Positions 21,609-32,240 of a stretch of DNA of 64,000 bases are shown piece by piece; positions within the stretch are counted from its first letter, which is position 1; every line of letters begins with the position of its first letter. The translations under genes were made by a program, and so were the position numbers. The stretch comes from Zarea fungicola. Lineage: Eukaryota > Ascomycota > Sordariomycetes > Hypocreales > Cordycipitaceae. The stretch lies in the NCBI GenBank assembly GCA_900169235.1, contig FWCC01000174.1, positions 310,001 to 374,000 of the forward strand, written 5' to 3'. The notes under the pieces were generated by a model. That model had not been told where the DNA came from. It was given only the letters and a program-made list of their open reading frames with translations, and made no database searches.

Positions 21609-24600
21609 TCTTCTTGAATTTCCGACTTTGAAAATCGCAATACTAAACAAGTGAGAGTGAAGGGGAAGAGATCGAGGTGGGGCTGCGTAATAACCGGGAG
21701 TCCGACCAGAGAATGGGGAGAATGGAGGTGTGACGAGGCTCTAGCCTGAACCGTGGCGTGTTCTCGCTGGTGGGCTACCGAGTCTTGGCCGAGCTAGTTT
21801 GAGGTGGTTGTTGTGCGGCGCTGGCCTCAACCCCGAAACTAGGTGCTGTACGAAATGTCAATCTGTGGCTCTGTTGTGGGAGCCGCCAAAGGGATGGTGT
21901 AGTAAAAAATGCCGGCGTTTGTAGATTCGTGGGCTGGCTTAAGGCCCAAATGTCAAAGCTGTACTAGACAGCTGGAGATTTCAGATGCAGAAGGGCGGTG
22001 GGGTATATGTACATTTCAGAGATGAGTTGTACATGCACGGACGCTTGGTCCCATCATTTAAGAAACATGAGCAATATGATGAGAGAAATGAACTCCATCT
22101 TCTAAGGAGGGCGTGATTTGCGGTGTGTGGTGTGTAAATATGCTCTCTTCTCCATGGATGGGTGGCCAGTTACCGCCAAGGCTGAGGGAGGGACATGAGG
22201 TTGGGCGTTTTTGGGGCGTGTCGATGACCGCCGCTGCCACTTAGATTTGGCCCGTCATGTTGGGAACAACCAATTGAATGCCAATGAGGGCTAAATTCTT
22301 AATTTACTCCTGACGCAGGTCCATATATCTACCAGTAACCACAGTACCGGAGCTACCTTCCGCTGAAGCCTTGTTTCGTCAGGTATCCAACCGACTTTGA
22401 CAACCAGACTCGCATAATGCCCAGCTATTTCCCGTGTACTGTGGTAAGCTACCTTGCGCCTTCAGCCGCAACCCAGCTGCAATGAGGTTGAACTATGACA
22501 GAACAAGCGATGCAAGCCAAAGTCTACATACGGAGAAAAGTTGTTAATGGTTAAAAGCGCAAGGCGGTGAAACTGCATAGAGAAGCAGAATATCAGTTTG
22601 TGCCGATTCATCTATATAAATGAGTTTGCATGCAGCTCAATTTCATGTGCAATATAGTTACAATAGTGAGGCAGATAGCCCAAGTATCCTTTCATAAGTT
22701 GACTATACTAACCACGGGGTACCTTCGTTTAGCCTCGTTCCCTCGCTGGCTGAAGACTGCAACACTGAACGAACAAGCATGCCTGAAGGCCTAGTAGGCT
22801 ACAAATTGTGTGTTCCCATAGGCCACCCGCTCGATAGTTTTACTGGTCCTTGGCACTGGTAATTAACCGCATAGAACGATTGGCCGCCCGGCATCCTCTA
22901 ACTGCTGGCTGGCAAGTATCTACACTGATTGGACGACCCCACCCGGCTGTTACCAGATTTGTCGCTGTCAGCCACGCCGGTGGCAGTACCAGTACCACAG
23001 CCTTGCACAGCATTGCCGATCTTGGTGATGATTCACTAATCAAGGAAAGGTACGGGCGGCTTTGTCAGTTGGTTGCTAAGAATAACTTGAAAAGGAAAGA
23101 ACGAAAAGACAGCCACTCTGTTCGCTCGTTTGCTCGTGAGGTACGAGGGCCGGCCAGTGCAAGGCAACTACATGGCCCTATTCTGTAGCCACTGTTCACG
23201 GCGACTGTGGGCTTTCGGCCACTACTAGTTTAGTGCATTGGTAAATATTTACTGATACCAAGGATTGTGGGTTGCGCCGTCACAGCGGGACATGTTCCAC
23301 ACCCTACCGTATTACAAGTCAACTGTGAAATGAACGAAGCTGCATGAATGCGGGATGGCCCGATTAGAAGAGGAAGAGAGGCAATAGTATTTTGTCATAA
23401 CGATGTAATGCGACATTAATTCATCAATGGCGTACTAATAACTATTGGGGCTATGCATATTGTTCCTGGTCGACAATCTTCTCATTCACCTACAACGATT
23501 TGACATTCAATTATCGGCGAGCTGGTTGAAAACGACCAAACAAGTATAAAATGTTGATAAGGTGTTTTTATTTTTAGATCGAAACTTGTTTAGGCTGAAG
23601 GCTTTCCCTGTAATGACACTTGAAACCAGGCTACCATGGGAGCTTGATTGCTTGCCAGTCAACTCTTGGCCACTGTAGTTAATTGAAATCATCGTGGCAA
23701 AATATCTGGTGGATGTTAGCCAGGACATCTGTCGCAGTCTAATAGTGAGTTCCTCGTCAACTCTTCAGGTCACAAGCTGCGACATGTCGGTATACAACGT
23801 CCACTATCAGTGCACTCTTTTCAGGTTCATCGTTTCTCACAACTCACCACGACTAGAGAACAAATTTGTGCCTGTAAACAAGCCCTGCCAAAGTTTTAAG
23901 GTTCATGAGCATTAGAATCCCGAAGAAATGCGGCTGCCGCTCCAGCTTCGGCTGCTGCTTAAAAAGAAAGCTGCCGCTCGTATGTTAGGTTATAATGTAA
24001 CCATTACCGCTTTAAACAAATGCGCTTTCTTCCTATACTGAAAAAGAGCAAGCGACGTATAGCACACGGTCTTCTGACATGTGTAGGATAGTTGCAATGA
24101 TCCATTTAGGGTCTGCTGCGAGCTGATGTTAATCAAGGCGAATTTGAGCTACCAGTAATCCCGCCAGTAGCGGCGGCCCCCAATCGCTTACTAGTAACTT
24201 ATTAGCAACTCCCATTCGACTAATTATGCAAGTGTAAATAGTTGGGGAAGTGATATGGGTTTCCCGTCTATTGCGGGGCGGAGCTGTCGTAACGTCGATC
24301 CGTTCCTGGCACCTCACATGATGCAACAAATCCCTTCTCAGCATACAGGTAGGTCAAAAGGATTTCTGCCTACAATTTGCAGCTGGCAAATCTATGTCGA
24401 GAATTTTATCCCTGGTAGCCGTGATTTTCACAATTGTTACTTCCAAAGAAGTGATTACACAACCACACCGCCGGCGCAGATTCCCACCAAATGAGGCTAT
24501 TTTGCGCGACATTATAGGCTTATTATTTCGCCAAAGGTTCCACATTCCAAAAATTCCCCAAAGTTACTCCAACCATTCATCCCTCCTCCACCACACAGAG

Positions 24601-25207
24601 CCTTGTCGCTTCCATCTCAGTACACCCATCCACCCTTGCTGCACCGCTTCTCCTTTGGTAGTAACAGCCTTACTTGCGTCTACTCCGGTACTCTGCGCTC
24701 ATCGCTTTCGACGATAATTTGAAAGCCAAGGGGGTCGGATCAGTTTCAGGGGCATATGCTATCGGCAACACTAGCAATCCTTCTTTCAATCCTGACACCT
24801 CCGGCCCAGCACTTTTCGATAGTGTACGTACGCCTTGGCAGTCCATTCTCTTGACATTCTCCTGGGGCTTCGAAACGTGCATGAAGCGAATCACCGCGTT
24901 CAGCCCCGGAATCCTATAGACTTCTCCAACTTTTGTTGTACCAAGGTTACCATTTGCTCACAATTTGTGCCCTTCAGCCCAGCCGGCAGATTCGTCACCC
25001 AGTGCTCTCAACAAAGGATCTCCGTTGTTACTTCCCACGATTTAAAGAGGTTCATTAATTCCTCGTTGAGCATCGTGTTTAATTGGTCAAGCTGCAAATA
25101 GCATGAAGTTGTCTACATTTATTGTCTTGCTACTACGTGGTTAAGAGACGCAAGAATAGCATAGGTGGGATAGGTTTTGGCGCAACAACAAGGAGGCTAT
25201 TAAACCC
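21609..25207. other. Intergenic 3.6 kb between divergent regulator and acyltransferase
   Basis: No gene supported. Open frames (for example 22850-23188 plus, 23507-23728 minus, 24674-24919 plus) lack recognisable motifs and splice partners. Presumably regulatory for both flanking genes. Confidence 0.45.
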
Positions 25208-26842
25208 ATGGCTGAGCCAGCTGCGTTGGCACCAGTCGTCCTGGCTGCCTACCGGACAGCTTTTCTGCAAGATGTAATGGAGGGCCACCGTCGTCAGATC
25301 GTCATGCCCCAAGTTCTGATCCCCCTGCTTTTACCAGCTATATGGATAGCCATTCCCCATAATAATCGTGCTTGGCTCTACCAGTCCCGATGGCTTGTGG
25401 TTGCAGTCGTCTTTGCCATCAGCTACGAGCAGCTAATGCGAGCTTCGAGCACCAATGCTGCCTGGTCAGTTATTTCAGGGCTCATGGCAACACATGGATC
25501 GATGATGTGCATGCATCATCTCATCTTCACTAACCCTCAACGCGATGCTGCTAGGGCGTTGAGGATTCGCAAGAATCAGGTCGTGACACGCACCTACACA
25601 AGTGCCTCTCCTCTGAAGTCATCCGCTTACACTTCAAATGGTAATGCATCTGTGAATGGTAGTTCTTCACGGTCTCGACACAAAATTAAAGCTCTGGAAG
25701 GTGCTGCTATCAAGTCGCACCGCATCAATAACCAAGTCGAAAGCGGAGATGACTACTATGTCTGGCAACGCTTTCCAAGCGAGGCGCCTTTCTGGCAGAG
25801 GCTTTGGTGGGCGTTTGATTTGCTGTTTAGCTTTCGCGGCGCTGGATGGAGCACCTCCATCTCTGCCATACCGAGGCCGTACATTTCAGGCCCCGTCAAA
25901 GATGGCCAGATAATTAATATGGCCTCCATTCCATCCAGAACGCCGGGCGGCTACGAGTACCTTCCGCCGTCAGAGTTCCTTTGGAATCGGCTCAGGCAAT
26001 GTACCCTTGCGTACCTCGCGCTTGACTTTCTCGGCACCTTCATGATGAAGGATCCATACTTTGTCGTCGGCCCAAGCAGAGCTGCGGGATATCCTTTGCC
26101 ATGGTACTTGCTCAACCTGCGTCCATGGCAGCTCGAAGCGTATCGACAACTCTTCTCCATTTCTGGCGCGTTTTTCGCCGTGTTGGCAGGCACCTGCGTG
26201 GTCGACATGGCGCATTACTTTGTCGGCTCGCGCTTGTTTCCGTCTAGAGTCGTTCCCTGGATGTACGCATCCGCCTTTGGCTCTCTGGATCAGGTCTGTG
26301 GCAGGGGCTTGGCGGGATTCTGGGGCTCCTGGTGGCACCAGACGTTCCGGCAGTCATTTCTCAGTCCCGCCAAGTTTTTGATCAAGCACCGCCTGATGCG
26401 CAAGGGTACACGGACAGGCAACATGGTGGCTCTGCTAAGCACCTTTGCCATGTCCGGGCTGCTCCATGGGTCCGGCAGCCTGACCGCGATGCCCGGCACG
26501 AGACTCTGGCGTCAGCCTGCGTTTTTCATATTGCAGGCGGCCGGTATCCTCCTGCAGCAGGCTCTGGCGTCCAGCCTGCGGCTTCTATTCCCACGCCTGC
26601 CCGCCCCCTTGCGGCGTACAGGCAACGCGGCATTCACACTGCTGTGGCTTTTCGCCACGGCGGCCCTGTTCAACGATGACATGGCCGACATGGGCTTGTG
26701 GCTTCTGGAGCCCGTGCCTGTCTCTGTATTCCGTGCCTTGGGACTAGGCTTACCCGGCGACGCCATATGGCGTTGGGACAGCTACTATTTCTGTTGGTGG
26801 TATGCTGGCCGCCACTGGTGGGAAAGCGGTCTGGCAGTATGA
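25208..26842 (+). CDS. Wax-synthase/MBOAT-like membrane O-acyltransferase
   Basis: Intronless frame of 544 residues. Seen: several hydrophobic segments (for example VLIPLLLPAIWIAI, WLVVAVVFAISY, ILQAAGILLQQALASSL, FTLLWLFATAALF). A FWGSWWHQTFRQ block lies near residue 370, the FWG..WHQ..R signature of plant and fungal wax-synthase-like MBOAT_2 proteins. SGLLHGSG follows near residue 415-422 with the His expected to be catalytic. A hydrophilic loop (about 125-180) is a lineage-variable insertion. Known: fungal relatives such as the trichothecene acetyltransferase TRI7 acylate hydroxyls on secondary metabolites; others make sterol or wax esters. Inferred: an acyl-CoA-dependent O-acyltransferase in an internal membrane, substrate unknown. 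It is divergent from the AflR-like regulator and convergent with TERT. Confidence 0.82.
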   Translation: MAEPAALAPVVLAAYRTAFLQDVMEGHRRQIVMPQVLIPLLLPAIWIAIPHNNRAWLYQSRWLVVAVVFAISYEQLMRASSTNAAWSVISGLMATHGSMMCMHHLIFTNPQRDAARALRIRKNQVVTRTYTSASPLKSSAYTSNGNASVNGSSSRSRHKIKALEGAAIKSHRINNQVESGDDYYVWQRFPSEAPFWQRLWWAFDLLFSFRGAGWSTSISAIPRPYISGPVKDGQIINMASIPSRTPGGYEYLPPSEFLWNRLRQCTLAYLALDFLGTFMMKDPYFVVGPSRAAGYPLPWYLLNLRPWQLEAYRQLFSISGAFFAVLAGTCVVDMAHYFVGSRLFPSRVVPWMYASAFGSLDQVCGRGLAGFWGSWWHQTFRQSFLSPAKFLIKHRLMRKGTRTGNMVALLSTFAMSGLLHGSGSLTAMPGTRLWRQPAFFILQAAGILLQQALASSLRLLFPRLPAPLRRTGNAAFTLLWLFATAALFNDDMADMGLWLLEPVPVSVFRALGLGLPGDAIWRWDSYYFCWWYAGRHWWESGLAV

Positions 26843-27475
26843 AGAAGCCAGTTTAGACACTGGGGCACAGAAAGGCGCACGCCGACTCCCACTACGCTGC
26901 TGCCCCGGTTTTTGTGAAGCGCTTGTTCTTTTTATAGACATATTTGCTTTGGTTGAAGATCCAGTGCCCTGGACTGCTAGTCTCTGCTTTGCCCAAGTCA
27001 GAGTGGCAGTGTAGACGTCGATCTACATCAGCGATCGCCACCAAGGCCGACATTAAACCCGTACTCATCAAATGAGTTTCAACTGCAGATTTTTTTGCCT
27101 TGAATAAAAGCACGACTTAATCATAGGCTGATAGACATTTCATAGATATACACTTACACGCAAGGCTGCGGGCAGAGAAACTAGCTCCACGCCATCACCC
27201 TCATGGAAAAGCATCTAGACAGATTCCTCTTTTAATTGAAAAACGGTGCCTGATTCAGTATAGATCGACATTCGAATAGCAGAGTGACTCTGGTAACTAG
27301 TCCCGCTTCCAGAATGCCGGGTGGTGCCAATATTTGAGTTTCCGCATAGTGCTGGATTTGGATATATTTTATAGTTATGAGGAGGAGCCCGTCGCACATT
27401 TTTCCCCTTCTCCGGCAGCCTTGTCTTCTGTGGCCTCCAGCAGATAAATGTAACGTTTACCTTGTAGATGTCTAC
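26843..27475. other. Convergent spacer, acyltransferase to TERT 3' end
   Basis: These 633 bases hold the facing 3' ends. No supported ORF. Confidence 0.5.
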
Positions 27476-30400
27476 CTAACGTGGCAAATTTAGTCGCTGC
27501 TCACGGAGCCAGAGAATAACCTCTCCGTTATGCGTTTGCTTGGTTTGAAGAACCTCTTCAAAGGCCTCATACGCTATGCTAAAAATGGAGCCAAGGCCAG
27601 AAAACAGATCAGCAAATGGCTATATAGATGACATTGGGGATTTCAGAGAAGGATAAAGGGCTGCTTAAAACATACCACGCCACTTGTGATTTGCGGATCG
27701 TGCATTCATATCCCTGATGCTTCATTTTGCGAAAATTACTAGTAAGTATCAGGTAGGCGGCTTCCAGAGTTCGTATAATAGCTCCTAGAAAGGGGGAGAG
27801 TAAAATGCGTTCTGTGGTTAGCCTCGGGTTTATAAAATGTTGTATAACTTCTGGCTTTCGGCTATCGCAATTTGCACATGTTCAACACATTGTAACGTAA
27901 ACAGTTCAAGCACGTAAAGATAACGTTCACTAACGTGGATATGAGCTGCAGAGTCTATCAGACAGCCTATAGGAAACCAGGAAAAGCCGCCTGCCGCTAT
28001 GAACACCGAGCACATAGCACCATACAGTCTGCAGAAAGGAGGCGGAGTACCCATGAAATCCAATAAGCAAAGCTAGCAGATACTTGGCTGTGGCTAGGAA
28101 TTGGAATAACCGGCCTGTCTATTCGTGGTATGGTCGATGGGTGCCGGTCTTGAAGGTATATGAAACAAAAGTCGACTGAGCGTAGGGGAGGAGAGGCGAG
28201 TGGTACAAGGTGCGCGAATAAGTGAAAAGGATTGATTGGATGAATTGGACTGAGAGGATGAATGTGCGCAAAAGAAATGAACCGACGAACAAGTACTCAC
28301 TCTTGACCAAATCAGGCCGTGGCCGAGAGTCTCGACGTAAAGACCGTGTATAAGCCCACATCTTGAGCGCTGACTGCCGAAAGGCCGCCCGCAGCGTTCC
28401 CAGCACCGTCTCGTTTGAGTTATAGCTTGTGTCATAAAACATGAGATGAGACTGAATTTTGAACGAGTCTATATAAGAAAATGGTTAATAACAGAGCTCA
28501 AAACTGTGCTCCCGTCCAGTAACGGTAAGTAATTTTGAACGGGGCACTAGAAATGGATGAGGCTGTGAACGGTCCGGGGGGGGGGGCTCCAGCACGGTGG
28601 ATGAGCACCGGATAGAGGGATTCGGGAGCCCAGGGCGACTAAGACTTGCCCGTGGACTTCCATCTACTGGAATGCCATGTGCCAGCCGGAATTGCATAGG
28701 GAAGACGAGAAATCGGGCGGGGAGTTGGTAAGATTTGGATGGCCACCTCCGTGATATATACGCATGGGAGAAACGCGTGTGTCGGAGTTAAGAGCATGGA
28801 TTGAAGGAGATGTAAGGTTGGGAGAAAACGTACGCAAGACTTTCCGCGCAAAGTTTCGGCCAGGCAAACGGCCATACTCAACCGTTAATGTATGGGACAC
28901 ATCTAAATTTCGACAAGACTCAGTCATACTGCGCACATAGCAGACCTAGTTTCCACGAAAGCTTACCAATATTCTTTTCCCGCTCGCAGTCTTTGCTTAT
29001 ATCGAGGGACTTGCAGTTGATTAGGATACCACAATATGGAAAATTGGCACCGCTGTCAACTCTTGCAAGAGGAACCGGCTGTCCACTGTCGCTGTCGGGC
29101 GACGGTACAGACATGGAAAAGTTAGCCAGGGACTTTTTGTGATTGACCTGCACACCATACTCCGGCACACCCTGATGCAGAATCTCTGCAAATCTCCGCG
29201 CCTTGCTCTTGTCCGTCGTGATTAGTAAGAAGTCGTCAATGAGCCGCAGCAACAGACTATCACTGCCCGCACCGGCGACACCTTTGTCAGTAAGGAAGCT
29301 TAAATGCTTCCTCTCAAGATCCGCATAGAAGTAGTTGCACAGAAACGAGGATAGTACAGAGCCCTGCGGGATGCCTTGGCGCTGGCGGTACACTTTCTTG
29401 CCCACCTTGATGTGGTTGTCCGTGATGTGCTCAGCAAGCAAGTGCAGGAGGCTACCCTTGGTGTAGAGGCTCTGCACTGCGGTGTTGACAAAGACGGTAT
29501 TTCTACGCTGCCGCGTTGCAATGAAGTTACCATGACTATCTTCTAGGCGATCAAGAAAGGGGCTGGACTCGTCCCCAGAATATGCGGTCCGGTTCCAGCG
29601 TCGGATGGGCTTCGGCCGCGGTCCTGAGTCAGAACTTCCATTCGTGGATGCAGGATAGGCACCAGCAGAGAGCAGCTTTTCACCAGCCTTCACTTCAGCG
29701 TGCTTGAATATTTTATAGCTAGGATGGCTCGGCAGTGCCGTCATAAGTTTGAGAACCGCTTCTTGCGGGATTGTGTCAAACGCAGATTGGACATCAGCTT
29801 TGACGAAATAGAGCCTTGGAAGACCGTCAGGAAAGCGATTTTTGAAGACCTTTAACCGATCATAAATATCCCCAACGGAGAAGAGCGTTGCGCCGAGGTT
29901 GGACGGATACAGGTCCTGCGTCAACGACAGTTAGTAATCCTGTCGTCATCTGCGGAATACCGTTCCATAACCCACCTTTTCCAGCTTCAAAACATTGTAT
30001 ATCGGTGTCAAGAGGGAGTTGATGCTCGGACCAAGGATTTTCCTGTTGTGCTTTGTCGGATAGCGTCTGCGGAGGTTCATAATTGGGCGCAGAGTAGATC
30101 CTTTTGGCAACAGTCGAATCTGGCTGAATCCCAACTGTTTGGAATCCAAGCTACGTTGAACATCTGCCACTTTCAACTCTTCAAGCATTCCATCTTTAAT
30201 AGCATGCATGGCACGTTCTGACACCATTTTCCAAACGTCGTGGCGAAAGTAGAAGACTCGATGGCGGTGGCTATTGGACTCTGTCACGTAAAACGTGCTT
30301 CGTATAAGTGGGATCAGAAGGGAATCAAACACATAGTATAGAAGCTCATGAAAAATTTCCAACATCTTGCGTGTTTCTGCCTGGCTAGCTTTTTGGTAAC

Positions 30401-32240
30401 TTGGATCGGAGAACTGTAGCCACTGCAGTCTGGAAATCTGGAGAAAATTTAGGTATACACATCACAATGGCCCTTGGAAATGTGAAATACCTTGAAGCCT
30501 TGGGATAAGTCATGAAGATTCATTGTTTCAAATTTCCGTAACATGACAAAGTGGTGAACCTTTTTCGCAAACAGTGATTTGTTGTGAGCAAGATCCTCGC
30601 CCTCGCCCCAAAATGCATCGGGTATGATTCTGGATATGGTCGCTTGAAAAAATGCAGAGACTTGAGAAGTTGATGTTGCCAAGTCTACAATAGGAATGGA
30701 TGGATCGATCTGAAAGACGCGTGAAGCTTGTGTGCGATGTTGCGATTGGGTAAATTGTTTTCCAACTACGGGCGGCCGTTGCGCAGCAGATATTCCAATC
30801 GCCTGGCTTGGAATTGGCTTTGAGCTCGAGTTTGATGCTCTGTTCCTTTGCGTCTTGTCCCTCAGTCTATCTAGTATAGAGGGACAATAGTGCCTGATAA
30901 GCTCAAAGTAGGAGCATCGCCGATGACGAATCTGTAGCTGTCTGACCAAGTCACAGGCCATTCCTCGTAGCCGCTTTGGAATCTTTGGCAAACCGCTTGC
31001 AGTGATATTTTGTCCAGATTGCAAAAAAATCGCAATCTCTTCATCTCTGACGGTGTAGTCTTGGAATTTATGCGCAGTGGTTTTGATATCGACACTTGAC
31101 GTAAAGACGTTGTGCAACCCAAATTGTCTTGGGAAGATGTACATCATGACCTTGGCTGTGTTGATGTCGTTCTTTTGCTGGATACTCGAAATTTCTTGTG
31201 CATTCTTAGAAGTGTATGTACTTCTGTTTAAAATATCTAGTGCAGTCAATATACAATGGTGAAAGGGGGCGGCCAAGAGACTCACGTATATGTCTGAATC
31301 CCGGTTGTATATGACCTTTGGATGTCATCGGTGGCCGGGCATAAAACATTCGACTTCTTATCAGAGTGATTTCAGAAGGTTTACGGGGTTTTTCTTTGCT
31401 TGCAGTATCTTTCTTGCCTTCAACTTCATACTCTAGATCTGAGATTGGATTCCCTGGCTGAATGTTAGCTGCAAACATTTGTTGATTGCCAAGATGTGTG
31501 TCGCCAACCTGAAATCTGGTAAAAGTTATTCAGCCCGGACTTGACTGCAATAAATACCGAGCAGTCTACGAGAAGATTTATCATGATTTTCTCGCCCGAT
31601 TGGCCTAGGAGTGCCAGCAACTGTGGCCATGGACTCGCCTTCAGGCTGGCTACTTGGTCGTTGGGGTATCGGCTAAAGACACCAGGAATCAATTCTGCCT
31701 GGGTCTTGTCGGTAGCACCTCTCCTATACCCATCACACAAAAGATGTCTCGGACCAGCGACGCCGCTATTATCTCGTGAGAAGAGCAGCCATACTACAAA
31801 ATCAACGATCTACAAAGCTTAGCGCGCGTCATAGGCGAGTTTCAGCGTTTGGTACTCACATCTGACTGGGAGTATATCGGCGAGCCTCCATTCAAAGTAG
31901 CGTTGGAGTCATCGCCTCTTTGCGAAAAGGAGAGCCATTCCTGCCATCTCGTATCTGATGTATCCGGTGCAAGCTGGGAGAAGCAAACCAGACTCGAGTC
32001 CAATATTCGAGCGAGGTCCCTTTCCACAGCAGCGCAGTCTGCATCTATGCCGATGGATTCAATTTTACGTCTTCGAAGCCGTGAGCTTTGCGGTAGACTG
32101 GCAAGGATGTATTTCCTTAGCGGCGTGCAATTAGGGTAGTAAAGTGTTAACAGGTCCCTGTGCAGTGGCAGTGTCGCGCATGGAAGCCTGGCTTTTTTGC
32201 TGCGTGACGCGTCGGAATTGGCTTCCTTGCGCTTTTTCAT
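27476..32240 (-). CDS. TERT: Telomerase reverse transcriptase (TERT)
   Basis: Catalytic subunit that copies the telomerase RNA onto chromosome ends. Ten exons: 32240-31860, 31809-31509, 31468-31286, 31236-30491, 30437-29976, 29915-28967, 28902-28834, 28468-28301, 27784-27676 and 27578-27476, giving 1156 residues. Seen: an N-terminal TEN-like region (residues 1-250, LLTLYYPNCTPLRKYIL); an RNA-binding domain with FPRQFGLHNVF (323-332) and T motif VHHFVMLRKFETMNLHDLSQ (515-534) running into ISRLQWLQ; RT motif 1 (STFYVTES); motif 2 (IRLLPKGSTLRPIMNLRRR); motif A with catalytic Asp732 (KADVQSAFD); motif B' (QGIPQGSVLSSFL); motif C with Asp918-Asp919 (LRLIDDFLL); motif E (YCGILIN); and C-terminal extension blocks LTVEYGRLPGRNF, KIQSHLMFYDTSYNS, GYECTIRKSQVA and LAYEAF-like IAYEAFEEVL. 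All catalytic aspartates are intact. Introns are 40-97 bp except two of 365 and 516 bp. Confidence 0.96.
27785..28300 (-). other. TERT intron, unusually long (516 bp)
   Basis: Donor GTGAGT and acceptor TTTTCTAG. Splicing joins PDLVK to RAIIRTLEAAYL, as expected for the C-terminal extension. No exon or ORF with TERT similarity was found inside. Confidence 0.75.
28469..28833 (-). other. TERT intron, unusually long (365 bp)
   Basis: The donor GTACGT follows the ARKVL codons; the acceptor TATATAG precedes codons for SFKIQSHLMFYD. The rejoined protein matches the fungal TERT pattern across the junction. Inside is a run of ten G on the plus strand (28575-28584). Read without splicing, the frame continues from the upstream exon to a stop near 28664. 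Confidence 0.8.

Noticed and set aside
31077..31262. Plus-strand ORFs within TERT
   Set aside because: Complementary frames of the TERT exons without domains.
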